Shown: positions 1 to 6,934 of the stretch, piece by piece
Position numbering within the stretch: position 1 is the first letter of the stretch
How the letters are laid out: each line of letters opens with the position of its first letter
Assembly (NCBI GenBank): GCA_021787595.1
Contig: JAJYLQ010000032.1
Span: forward strand, 1-37,514
Length of the DNA: 37,514 nucleotides
DNA from: Chloroflexota bacterium
GTDB lineage: Bacteria; Chloroflexota; Anaerolineae; Anaerolineales; Villigracilaceae
Reading direction: 5' to 3'
Position numbers and translations under genes: made by a program
The notes under the pieces: model-generated
The model's database searches: none
What the model saw: the letters and a program-made list of their open reading frames with translations, nothing else
Told to the model about the DNA's origin: nothing

Positions 1-72
1 CCGCTCCGCCGAGGCCACCAGAATCGGAATGTCATCTACCGCTTCTGTCCTTACTGTAAGCTCGTTGCTCAT
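1..72 (-). CDS. DDE transposase, N-terminal fragment (runs off window edge)
   Basis: Twenty-four codons from an ATG at 72 read MSNELTVRTEAVDDIPILV and continue past the left edge. The V-D-D-I-P-x-L pattern at the very start recalls the N-terminus of IS4/IS1634-type DDE transposases ('VDDIPLLLAQ...'); this is recalled from family knowledge, not searched. A purine-rich CGGAG lies just upstream of the ATG. The rest of the protein is outside the window, so catalytic residues cannot be seen. Its position next to an attC-like site fits an insertion element at the edge of a cassette region. Confidence 0.5.
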   Translation of the reverse strand, partial: MSNELTVRTEAVDDIPILVASAER

Positions 73-234
73 GCTCCGAGCTTACCGCAATTCTTAAATC
101 AGGTCAAAACATGAGCGAACCGAAAGCTAAAGGGATATTGGTACTCGCTAAGGGCGGTATGTGCTGGCCGTTCGAATCATTGATTTCCTGGCGTAAGATC
201 CGGATGATCCTGTGCGTATGTACCGCTCCGCGGA

Positions 235-333
235 CTCCAACGGCACGAAGCCCTGGCTTCAGGCCGTTCGCTCTCGCGAAGCATCCCGTAGGGGCCGCGA
301 GCAAAGCGAGACAGAGTGCACGCTGTGTTGGGC
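235..333 (-). other. attC-like recombination site, degenerate
   Basis: Read on the minus strand the stretch begins with GCCCAAC (327-333, RYYYAAC consensus) followed by ACAGCGTGCA and ends with GTTGGAG (235-241), one base off the GTTRRRY consensus. In between are partly complementary arms such as CGCGAGC against GCTCTCGCG. The bases GCGTGCA and ACACAGCG are shared with the better attC at 36520-36648. It lies 16 bases after the stop codon of the hypothetical gene at 349-1032, where the attC of a minus-strand cassette should be. The poor right core and irregular stem make this a tentative call. Confidence 0.4.
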
Positions 334-348
334 CGCCGAAATATTTGC

Positions 349-1032
349 CTATGCTTGGTAACGAACTTGTATCGCTCTCTCAAGCCATTGGCTTGATGCA
401 ACGGACTCGTTGATGTTAAGGAAGGATAATAAAGTTATTGGTTTGCGTGCATGACAAGCAGCCATCATCTTGTGATGTCCATCCAATAAGAAATGTATAA
501 GCCTCCAATCGAATACTCTTCCAGAGACAAACCGCTCATCAACTACAGAGAGCGCTAGCGCGGTCGGTGTTATATTATTCTGCAGAGTATCAATACAACT
601 TTGAAGCGTAGATGAATTTAGTTGACCTTCTCTTACAAGAGGGAAAATTGCCTCATACAAAGTGTATTCTTGAAGACCGGGCCTCTGGCTTGGTTGTGCA
701 AACCACCAAGGTGTCATTGGGTCTGATCTAGGCCACCATTCGTGTGGCACATGTGCAGGCTGGGAGTTCTCCCAAATATAATAGTGCGGATTCTTAAACC
801 TTACCAGGGCTGGTTGCAGGTCTAATAAGCCGACAGCATAGTCTCCTTTAGGAAGAACATAAACCATCGTGTCGAGGACAGCTTGAGGAATATCAAGCAA
901 ACCTTTGCAAAGCAACTCTGCCAATTCAGGCGGGGCCAATGGTAACTGTGCTTCACGATATTTTGAAAACATCGCCTCGCATGTATCGCAGATGTTGCCA
1001 ATCCGGTAAAGGATTTCCCCATCTATATCCAA
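349..1032 (-). CDS. Hypothetical protein, possibly a disrupted integron-cassette gene
   Basis: A 227-residue product read from a TTG codon at 1032. No family is recognised with certainty. Visible elements are a C-x-x-C pair (Cys15, Cys18) and an LLDGHHK segment around residues 183-188, which resembles the D-G-H-H/R motif of ParB-like folds; this is only a hint. The sequence before the TTG also reads like protein (PWWRD before LDIDGE) back to an in-frame TGA at 1054-1056, and the same frame stays open further upstream through an ATG at 1137 (MLRVEVYEIYEIEHY). The gene may therefore be split by a nonsense mutation, or the TTG may be a real start without a clear ribosome binding site. An attC-like site follows its stop. 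Confidence 0.5.
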   Translation of the reverse strand: MDIDGEILYRIGNICDTCEAMFSKYREAQLPLAPPELAELLCKGLLDIPQAVLDTMVYVLPKGDYAVGLLDLQPALVRFKNPHYYIWENSQPAHVPHEWWPRSDPMTPWWFAQPSQRPGLQEYTLYEAIFPLVREGQLNSSTLQSCIDTLQNNITPTALALSVVDERFVSGRVFDWRLIHFLLDGHHKMMAACHARKPITLLSFLNINESVASSQWLERAIQVRYQA

Positions 1033-1259
1033 ATCACGCCACCAAGGCCGTGTTCAACCCGAGTGGTGAATGTAAGTCTCCCTCGTGATTCGGTAATGTT
1101 CAATCTCGTATATTTCATATACTTCTACCCTCAACATTTGCGGCACAACTAGAAACTAGATTGACGGTTTCCATATAACGACTTATAACTTTTAATTGTC
1201 ATAGTCGCTTCGCGATTCATATATCCTCAGCCTAAAACACGCAAACCTATAACCCCGTC

Positions 1260-2006
1260 TTATTCTTTCATCTTGACCAAAAACAGCGTAAATCCATCCG
1301 ACTCCTGCGAGCGCATTTCGAATTGATCTTTCAGACTCTTGATCAGCCGCGAGAGCTGGCGCTGTCCGTACGTGCGCGGGTCGAAGCCGGGATCGAGCTG
1401 ATACAGCGCGTTGCCCATCAAGTCGAGCCGCGCCCAGCCGTCTTCCTGTACGGCCATGTCGAAGGCTTGCTCGAGCAGCGGCATCGGGTCGGCTTCCGTC
1501 TTTGGTTTCTCGTGATTTTTCTTTTGCGCTCTGCGCGGCTTCTTCTTTTCGACGACAAGATTTTCTGTGTAAACAAAAACGTCGCAGGCGTTGACGAAAG
1601 GCTTGGGCGTTTTCTTCTCTCCGATGCCCATCACGAAAATTCCGGTCTCGCGGATGCGGGTGGCGAGGCGCGTGTAATCACTGTCGGATGAGACGAGGCA
1701 GAAGCCATCCACCACGTTCGAATGCAGGATGTCCATCGCATCTATGATCATGGCGCTGTCGGTGGCGTTCTTGCCAATCGTATAGCGGAATTGCTGGATG
1801 GGCTGGAAGGCGTGGAAGTTCAGCGTGTCTTTCCAGGAGTTCATGCTGGCCGTTGTCCAATCGCCGTAGATTCGTCTGACGGTGACCTGTCCATAGCGCG
1901 CGGCCTCGACCAGCATTTGGGCGAGCAATCCGGCCTGGGCGTTGTCGCCGTCAATCAACATCGCGATCTTGTGTCGCGGAAGATTCGTAATTTGTTCGTC
2001 TGCCAT
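1260..2006 (-). CDS. NYN-domain nuclease-like protein with C-terminal OST-HTH/LOTUS-like domain
   Basis: A 248-residue protein. The N-terminal NYN (PIN-like, LabA/DUF88) fold shows its acidic positions: Asp19 in the LIDGDN segment, Asp83 and Asp89 in DSAMIIDAMD, and Asp108/Asp110 in VSSDSDYTRL; family members are thought to cut RNA in a metal-dependent way. A basic, Lys-rich linker at about 153-170 leads to a C-terminal module at about 175-245 resembling the OST-HTH/LOTUS winged helix, a putative RNA-binding domain. The two-domain layout is common in bacterial NYN proteins. It is cytoplasmic, with no signal or membrane segment. It stands alone, convergent with no neighbour; the region upstream is occupied by a palindromic repeat. 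The substrate is unknown. Confidence 0.85.
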   Translation of the reverse strand: MADEQITNLPRHKIAMLIDGDNAQAGLLAQMLVEAARYGQVTVRRIYGDWTTASMNSWKDTLNFHAFQPIQQFRYTIGKNATDSAMIIDAMDILHSNVVDGFCLVSSDSDYTRLATRIRETGIFVMGIGEKKTPKPFVNACDVFVYTENLVVEKKKPRRAQKKNHEKPKTEADPMPLLEQAFDMAVQEDGWARLDLMGNALYQLDPGFDPRTYGQRQLSRLIKSLKDQFEMRSQESDGFTLFLVKMKE

Positions 2007-2029
2007 AGTTAGATTATACTATCTAACCT

Positions 2030-2111
2030 TGTCATGCTGAGCGTGGCGAAGCCTCTCGCTTTTTGCAAACAGAGATTCTTCGTGGCGCTCTGGCGCCACT
2101 CAGGCTGACAT
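2030..2111. repeat. Dispersed palindromic repeat, type 1
   Basis: Imperfect inverted repeat with arms GTCATGCTGAGCGTGGCG at the left and CGCCACTCAGGCTGACATG at the right, separated by about 45 bases. It fills the space between the NYN gene and the YHS gene. Arms of the same kind (TGTCAT...ATGACA, CTGAGCG) recur at 2323-2413, 3670-3795 and 4588-4685, so it belongs to a dispersed family within this genome. Confidence 0.6.
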
Positions 2112-2131
2112 GATATAAACAAGGAGATGAA

Positions 2132-2311
2132 ATGGAAATTGATCCCGTCTGCAAAATGGAGGTTGACCCGGCGACCGCGGAGTGGAAGACAGAATATAAA
2201 GGCAAGACGTATTATTTCTGCGCGCCCGGCTGCAAGCGCTCGTTCGAAAAGGAACCGGAGAAATATCTGAACGAGGAGCAAGATAACGAGAATAAGCTTC
2301 ACATGGCATAA
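2132..2311 (+). CDS. YHS-domain protein (small metal-binding protein)
   Basis: A 59-residue protein from ATG 2132, preceded by AAGGAG at 2121-2126. It is almost entirely one YHS domain: DPVCKMEV at residues 5-12, then YKGKTYYFCAPGCKRSF at 22-38 and EPEKYL at 41-46. Cys7, Cys30 and Cys34 are the expected metal-contact positions. YHS domains are found in copper ATPases, mercury and copper handling proteins and some oxygenases. Its neighbours on the same strand, a Met-rich membrane protein and a two-component system with a Met-rich sensor loop, suggest a role in copper or other heavy-metal homeostasis; that function is inferred from context only. Confidence 0.85.
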   Translation: MEIDPVCKMEVDPATAEWKTEYKGKTYYFCAPGCKRSFEKEPEKYLNEEQDNENKLHMA

Positions 2312-2322
2312 GCCGCGCTCTA

Positions 2323-2413
2323 ATGTCATTGCGAGGAACGAAGTGACGTGGCAATCTCCCGTTTGATTCAGAGCCGAGATTGCCACAGCGGCTCCGCCGC
2401 TTCGCAATGACAT
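2323..2413. repeat. Dispersed palindromic repeat, type 2
   Basis: Long inverted repeat starting ATGTCATTGCGA (2323) and ending TCGCAATGACAT (2402-2413); inside it, GGCAATCTC pairs with GAGATTGCC. The arms include GAGGAACGAAGTGACG and CGGCTCCGCCGCTTCG. This matches the general appearance of 'TGTCATTGCGAG...' repeats seen in many Chloroflexota genomes. It sits between the YHS gene and the terminator hairpin. Confidence 0.65.
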
Positions 2414-2422
2414 CTTGACTTG

Positions 2423-2454
2423 AATTCCCCGCCGTTTGGCGGGGAATTTCTTTA
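2423..2454 (+). terminator. Rho-independent terminator after the YHS gene
   Basis: A perfect 11-bp stem AATTCCCCGCC / GGCGGGGAATT (2423-2433 and 2438-2448) with a GTTT loop, followed by TCTTTAT. It separates the YHS gene from the PepSY-like gene, so these are probably separate transcripts. Confidence 0.75.
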
Positions 2455-2527
2455 TCGAATCTTTATATTTGCTTCAATCGGTCTTCACAGCGCGCTGCTA
2501 CACTTCAGCCACAATAAAAGGAGAACT

Positions 2528-3349
2528 ATGAATAACACATTGAAAATTGTCTTGATCGTCCTCGGCGTGCTGGTTCTGGCTGGCGGATTGTTTGTCGGAG
2601 GCATGTCCTTTTGGAACTGGCAATATGGCGCACGGTTCGGCTTTTGGGGAATGCCAATGATGAATTATGGTTGGAACAATAATCAACCGGGCTATGGTTA
2701 TGGTCCCATGATGGGCGGACGCGGTTATGGCTTTAACAACGGTCAGCCCGGTTACAACTACGGCCCAATGATGGGAAACCGCGGCTATGGCCCTTACGGC
2801 TATAACAATAATCAAAACGTTCAACCACTGACTGTGGATGAAGCGAAACAGGCCGCGCAGAAATATGTTGATAATCTCGGCATCAGCGGACTCAGCCTCG
2901 GCGAAGTAATGATTTTCAACAACAATGCTTATGTGGTTGTGAAAGAAACAAGCACTGGCGTGGGCGCGTTTGAATTATTGGTTGATCCCGTCTCGAAAGT
3001 TGCTTTTCCTGAACCCGGCCCGGACATGATGTGGAATCAAAAATATGGCGGTTTGAATCACGCTGGGATGATGGGCGGCTATGGACGCAACTGGTCTAAC
3101 GCAGTTCCCTCGAATGTGTCGGCGGATATGCCGGTCACCACAGATCAAGCGATCAAGAATGCCCAGGCTTTTCTTGATCAATATCAGCCGGGAACTGTGG
3201 CCGCGACCGATCCGGTCAAATTCTACGGATATTACACGCTGGACTTCTCCAAAGAGGGCAAGGTTGTCGGTATGTTGAGCGTGAACGGTTATAACGGCAA
3301 GGTCTTCTTGCACACGTGGCATGGAACATTCGTCGAGGAAGCACAGTAG
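2528..3349 (+). CDS. Membrane-anchored Met/Gly/Tyr-rich protein with PepSY-like domains
   Basis: The start is ATG 2528, chosen because AAAGGAGA lies just upstream; an in-frame upstream ATG at 2420 falls inside a terminator. The 273-residue protein has one N-terminal hydrophobic segment (about 5-27) and then a low-complexity region (30-98) with two copies of NNxQPGYxYGPMMGxRGYG. Two alpha/beta segments follow, about 100-165 (LTVDEAKQAAQKYVDNL...) and 202-268 (VTTDQAIKNAQAFLDQY...GYNGKVFLHTWHG), both resembling PepSY-type repeats. The bulk should be extracytoplasmic. Clustered methionines (MMG x3) can bind Cu(I); the kinase encoded downstream has similar MMGG runs. A metal-related role is an inference; the function is unknown. 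Confidence 0.7.
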   Translation: MNNTLKIVLIVLGVLVLAGGLFVGGMSFWNWQYGARFGFWGMPMMNYGWNNNQPGYGYGPMMGGRGYGFNNGQPGYNYGPMMGNRGYGPYGYNNNQNVQPLTVDEAKQAAQKYVDNLGISGLSLGEVMIFNNNAYVVVKETSTGVGAFELLVDPVSKVAFPEPGPDMMWNQKYGGLNHAGMMGGYGRNWSNAVPSNVSADMPVTTDQAIKNAQAFLDQYQPGTVAATDPVKFYGYYTLDFSKEGKVVGMLSVNGYNGKVFLHTWHGTFVEEAQ

Positions 3350-3874
3350 CAGGAATATTCACCACGGAGGCACAGAGATCGCCGAGTCAAGCATAAAAGA
3401 GGAGTGCCCTAACATTACAGCGCAAAGTTAGAGCATTGAGGGTTCTGCTCATGGCTTTTCTACCGTTTTCGCCCTCATCCCCAACCCTTCCCCCGAATGG
3501 GGAAGGGAGTCTCCTCTCCCTTCGGGAGAGGGAAAGGGTGAGGGAAAATTGGCAGGGAACGATTGCTCGACCTTGCGCTGTAATACTAATATTACAGCGC
3601 AAAGTTGCTTGCTGCGCCGAGGACGGCGGCTTGAGCCTGACCTTGCTAACATCAGAAGCAGATGTCATTCTCCCGAAGGACATCGGGACGATGTGAGCGA
3701 CCGAAGAGGGCGAAGAATCCCGCCGCTTTACGGCGGAGACTCTTCGCTCGCCCCTTCACTACGTTCAGGGCTTCGGCTCAGGGTGACATCTAGAATTTAG
3801 GTACTCCCCATAAAAAATCTTTGTGACTTTGTGTGCTTTGTGATGATTTCTATGTTTACAGGTAAAATGGAATT
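3350..3874. repeat. Repeat-rich intergenic region without a gene
   Basis: No convincing ORF in 525 bases. It holds several repeats: ATTACAGCGCAAAGTT occurs at 3414-3429 and again at 3591-3606; a hairpin with 12-bp arms TTGCGCTGTAAT / ATTACAGCGCAA and a 6-base spacer lies at 3573-3602; CCCTCATCCCC...GGGTGAGGG with nested inner hairpins spans about 3471-3544; and an imperfect palindrome of the TGTCAT...TGACAT kind runs about 3660-3795. The last ~75 bases before the response regulator are AT-rich and probably carry its promoter. Confidence 0.65.
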
Positions 3875-4564
3875 ATGTCCAACGCCAAAATTCTTGTCAT
3901 TGACGATGAACCCGCGATCACCAAACTGGTGACCGCGTATCTCAAGCCGGAAGGTTACGAGGTGCTTGTCGCGTCGGATGGACCCTCGGGCTTGAAATCC
4001 GCGCAGGCGTTCAGGCCCGATCTTGTCATTCTCGATGTAATGCTTCCCGGCATGGACGGCATGGAATTACTCTCGCGCCTGCGCCGCGAATCGGACGTGT
4101 ACGTCATCATGCTCACCGCGAAAACCGAAGAGACCGATAAAGTGGTCGGGTTGAGCATGGGCGCGGACGATTACGTGACGAAACCATTCAGCCCGCGCGA
4201 GTTGACGGCAAGAGTCAAGGCTGCGCTGCGACGCGTCCAAACGGGAGCCGCTTCGGGGTCCGGGACGAGCGTGCTGGCGTTTCGCCATCTGCGCCTGGAC
4301 AATGGCGCGCGCACCGTCCGCGTGGATGATCGTCTCATTGATCTGACTGCCATCGAATTCGATCTGCTCAAGGCGCTGGCCGAAAATCGCGGACGGGTCC
4401 TGACGCGCGAGCAGCTGCTCGAAAAAGTTTGGGGCGGCGAATATTTTGGCGAGATGCGCGTCGTGGACGTTCATCTCGGGCACGTCCGCCAGAAACTCGG
4501 ACGCGATGATTTGATCGCCACCGTGCGCGGCGTGGGCTATCGTTTCGAGGATGAAGTTTTATGA
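3875..4564 (+). CDS. OmpR/PhoB-family response regulator
   Basis: A 229-residue two-domain regulator. The receiver domain (about 4-120) has the acidic pair Asp10/Asp11, the phosphoacceptor Asp54 (VILDVMLPGMDG), Thr81 and Lys103 (TKPF). The C-terminal winged-helix domain (about 135-226) has the typical L-T-x-x-E-F-x-L-L segment and ends RGVGYRFE. It would be phosphorylated by the histidine kinase encoded next on the same strand and bind promoter DNA. The two genes are 177 bases apart, with a repeat between them. The Met-rich kinase loop suggests a metal signal. Targets could include the PepSY-like gene upstream; no operator was identified. Confidence 0.95.
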   Translation: MSNAKILVIDDEPAITKLVTAYLKPEGYEVLVASDGPSGLKSAQAFRPDLVILDVMLPGMDGMELLSRLRRESDVYVIMLTAKTEETDKVVGLSMGADDYVTKPFSPRELTARVKAALRRVQTGAASGSGTSVLAFRHLRLDNGARTVRVDDRLIDLTAIEFDLLKALAENRGRVLTREQLLEKVWGGEYFGEMRVVDVHLGHVRQKLGRDDLIATVRGVGYRFEDEVL

Positions 4565-4587
4565 TGGAAGCAATTGAAACTTTTCGT

Positions 4588-4685
4588 CCTGAGCGGAGCG
4601 AAGCATAGTCGAAGGACATTTCGGCAATTACGCTTCGACTGCGTGTCGCCTTCCCTGAAAGGGCGCAGGGCGTTGGCGATACTCC
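4588..4685. repeat. Dispersed palindromic repeat inside the two-component operon
   Basis: TGAGCGGAGCGAAGC near the left end and ACTCCGCTCAGCGCGAAGT near the right end form an imperfect inverted repeat, with CATAGTCGAAGGACA and GCTTCGACTGCG inside. It lies between the response-regulator stop and the kinase start, and creates a spurious in-frame N-terminal extension of the kinase. Confidence 0.55.
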
Positions 4686-4741
4686 GCTCAGCGCGAAGTC
4701 ATTTTTCAAAAAAGTTTCAATTGATTCATGGACAGCAAAAC

Positions 4742-5920
4742 ATGATGGATTATCTTCGCAGTCATCTGAGCGCGAAATTGTTTCTTTCTTATTTGGCGAT
4801 CATCACGATCAGTTTTCTTGTGGTGGTCGTCGTTGGACAATTAGGCGCGCCGACCGCGTTCAATCGTCATCTGGCTCAAATGGGGCGAATGATGGGTGGA
4901 GGGATGATGGGCGGCCCCGGACAGGGATTTGGACAAGGTTTTGGGCAAAACGGCGTCATGCAACAGCTTTATAGTGATTTTCGCGCAAGCTTCAATGAGG
5001 CTCTGATGTATGCCGTGTTTGCCGCAATTGTCGTTTCAGTGATCGTCAGCGTCGTCATCAGCCGGGGCGTGGTTTCGCCGCTGCGCGCGGTGATGAACGC
5101 CAGCCAGCGCATTGCCGACGGACATTACGATGAACGCGTGAAAGTTCAAGGCTCGGATGAACTTTCACAACTTGCGGCGCGCTTCAATCAGATGGCGGAG
5201 AAACTCGAACAGATCGAAACGATGCGCCTGCGTTTGATCGGCGATGTAAGTCATGAACTTCGCACGCCGCTCACGGCCATCCAAGGTTCGATGGAAGGTT
5301 TGATGGATGGTGTTCTGCCGGCGACGCAGGAAACGTATCGCGATCTTTATTCCGAGGCCGATCGTTTGAATCGACTCGTGGACGATTTGCAGGAACTCAG
5401 CCGCGTCGAAGCGGGCGCGTATCCATTGGATATTCAACCTGTGAACGTTTCGACTCTGACGCAGACTGTCGCGAAACGGCTTGGCTCTCAATTCGAATCA
5501 AAACGCATCTCTCTGGACTTCAAGCTGGATCCTGATCTTCCGCCTCTTCTCGCTGACGAGGACCGCGCCGTCCAGGTGCTGACGAATTTGGTTGGCAACG
5601 CGTTGCGGTATACGCCCGAAGGCGGCGCAGTAACGGTTTCAGTCACAAAGCAAAGCAGCGAAATCGAATTTGCCGTTCACGATACTGGCATCGGAATTTC
5701 ACCTGAACACTTGCCGCACATCTTCGACCGCTTCTACCGCGTCGACAAATCGCGTTCGCGGCGTGCCGGCGGCGGAAGCGGCATCGGCTTGACGATTGCG
5801 CGCGCCCTCGTCGAAGCGCAGGGCGGACGCATCTGGGTCGAAAGCGATGGAGAGGGGCAGGGCAGTACGTTTACGTTTACGCTGCCTCTTGCAAAAGTCA
5901 ATAAAACCATCATGCTCTAG
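4742..5920 (+). CDS. Sensor histidine kinase with Met/Gly-rich extracytoplasmic loop
   Basis: Start taken at ATG 4742 (a second ATG follows directly); the longer frame from 4574 is repeat sequence. The 392-residue protein has TM1 at about 12-32, an extracytoplasmic loop, TM2 at about 89-108, HAMP (109-160), HisKA with His171 in the DVSHELRTPL motif, and HATPase_c with Asn282/Asn286, DTGIG (314-318) and GGSGIGL (344-350). The loop is only about 55 residues and contains MGRMMGGGMMGGPGQGFGQG, a methionine/glycine cluster reminiscent of soft-metal binding and of the PepSY-like protein upstream. It would phosphorylate the adjacent OmpR-type regulator. The ligand is inferred (copper or silver), not shown. 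Confidence 0.93.
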   Translation: MMDYLRSHLSAKLFLSYLAIITISFLVVVVVGQLGAPTAFNRHLAQMGRMMGGGMMGGPGQGFGQGFGQNGVMQQLYSDFRASFNEALMYAVFAAIVVSVIVSVVISRGVVSPLRAVMNASQRIADGHYDERVKVQGSDELSQLAARFNQMAEKLEQIETMRLRLIGDVSHELRTPLTAIQGSMEGLMDGVLPATQETYRDLYSEADRLNRLVDDLQELSRVEAGAYPLDIQPVNVSTLTQTVAKRLGSQFESKRISLDFKLDPDLPPLLADEDRAVQVLTNLVGNALRYTPEGGAVTVSVTKQSSEIEFAVHDTGIGISPEHLPHIFDRFYRVDKSRSRRAGGGSGIGLTIARALVEAQGGRIWVESDGEGQGSTFTFTLPLAKVNKTIML

Positions 5921-6006
5921 GCGGTGCCGCATGGCGCCATGGAAGAGCGCCACGTCTCGCCGCCGGGGGCGGCGACGAGAGCATTGATGTAAGATATCCG
6001 TTTGGT

Positions 6007-6040
6007 AACAAAACTCCTCCAATACCGGAGGAGTTTTGTT
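6007..6040. terminator. Bidirectional terminator between convergent genes
   Basis: A perfect 14-bp stem AACAAAACTCCTCC / GGAGGAGTTTTGTT with a 6-base loop AATACC. A/T-rich flanks on both strands suit termination of the kinase (rightward) and the lipoprotein gene (leftward), whose stop codon overlaps the end of the stem. Confidence 0.8.
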
Positions 6041-6765
6041 TACGGAATCGGTGTGACTGTGCCTAATCCATCGTAATCAGGCGGAAAGATATCCACGTCC
6101 GTGCACGAATCTTTTCCAACGCGTTGCAGCAAGCCCATGTTCTTCGATGTCACATCCACTTGAATGGGCGTGCCTTGCCTGAAGGTGGTGTCAACCGTCA
6201 GTTTGAAGGTCACTTGATAACCCGCAGGCAGCGCGGGGATGCACTTGGTCTTATCGGGGTGGGGCCGGCCTTCATCCAGGCCGTTGAGCGTGGCGCACAT
6301 GTCATCAATTTCTGATGAGCCGATGTTCTCAATGGTCACATAAGCATTGGTCACTTCGCCCATGCCGTGAAGAATGTCAAAGCTTGTGTTGCAGGAAAGA
6401 ATCGTGGTGTTTACCTGCGCCGAGGACGGAAGCGCGCTGGGAATTGTGATCGTCGCAATCGGCGTCGGCGTGATTATGTTTGTAACGGTGACCGTCGCGG
6501 TGAGTGTGGGCGTGAGAGCGAGAGAAGGAGTCAGCGTCGGCGTTCCGGTTGACTGAGTCGGCGTGATTTGTGTATCGGTTGCTGATGCTATAACGGTCGC
6601 AGTGATCGGCGGAGGCAGAACGACAGGTGTGGGTGAACTGGGAAATGCTGTCGGCGTTAGAAAAGGTGTCGGGGGCGGATTGTAGGGCAATGGTTCGACC
6701 ATCCAGCCGGAACATCCGGAGAGAATAGCCGCCAACACAATGCACGAGAATAGGAAAGCTTTCAT
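6040..6765 (-). CDS. Lipoprotein with Thr/Pro-rich linker and C-terminal beta-rich domain
   Basis: A 241-residue product; AAGGAA precedes the ATG at 6765. A signal peptide ends in the lipobox LSGC (Cys18), so the protein should be lipid-anchored outside the membrane. Residues about 28-118 are a low-complexity Thr/Pro/Ser spacer with TPTLTPSLALTPTLTATV, a style frequent in Anaerolineae surface proteins. The remaining ~120 residues look like one beta-sandwich domain (AYVTIENIGSSEIDD, YQVTFKLTVDTTF) with four cysteines that could form disulfides. The domain resembles CARDB/FxLD-type modules only in general character. No enzymatic motif is visible; function unknown. Confidence 0.75.
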   Translation of the reverse strand: MKAFLFSCIVLAAILSGCSGWMVEPLPYNPPPTPFLTPTAFPSSPTPVVLPPPITATVIASATDTQITPTQSTGTPTLTPSLALTPTLTATVTVTNIITPTPIATITIPSALPSSAQVNTTILSCNTSFDILHGMGEVTNAYVTIENIGSSEIDDMCATLNGLDEGRPHPDKTKCIPALPAGYQVTFKLTVDTTFRQGTPIQVDVTSKNMGLLQRVGKDSCTDVDIFPPDYDGLGTVTPIP

Positions 6766-6869
6766 GGCTAATTCCTTGCGTTGCTTTCATTTTATCTGTT
6801 CTTGAATGCAAGACAAGACCCAACTGGAAAAATTTGTCTGACATTACCGAATCCTGAAAAAATTCCTAC

Positions 6870-6898
6870 TTGACAAATGAACCCAAATTCCCTATACT
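6870..6898 (+). promoter_or_regulatory. Sigma-70-type promoter of the LacI-family regulator
   Basis: TTGACA at 6870-6875 and TATACT at 6893-6898, separated by 17 bases. The operator palindrome starts 5 bases after the -10 box, so bound repressor would cover the transcription start. Confidence 0.8.
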
Positions 6899-6903
6899 GT
6901 TTT

Positions 6904-6921
6904 TACTAACACGTGTTAGTA
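6904..6921. promoter_or_regulatory. LacI-family operator O1 (autoregulatory)
   Basis: A perfect 18-bp palindrome, TACTAACACGTGTTAGTA, with the central CG typical of LacI-family operators. It sits directly downstream of the -10 box and 13 bases before the regulator's ATG. Its 12-bp core TAACACGTGTTA is repeated at 7999-8010. Confidence 0.85.
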
Positions 6922-6934
6922 AATCAACCCCGAA

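Noticed and set aside
1052-1058. GTTCAAC as the core of an attC upstream of the left hypothetical gene
   Set aside because: It matches the short consensus, but no partner core or complementary arms lie within the next 150 bases.
4574-4741. N-terminal extension of the histidine kinase
   Set aside because: The extra 56 codons are palindromic repeat sequence; the kinase's first membrane segment is correctly placed when starting at 4742.
6377-6844. Ser/His/Asp-rich frame opposite or alongside the lipoprotein gene
   Set aside because: It is the shifted reading of the Thr/Pro-rich linker of the lipoprotein; low-complexity DNA keeps several frames open.
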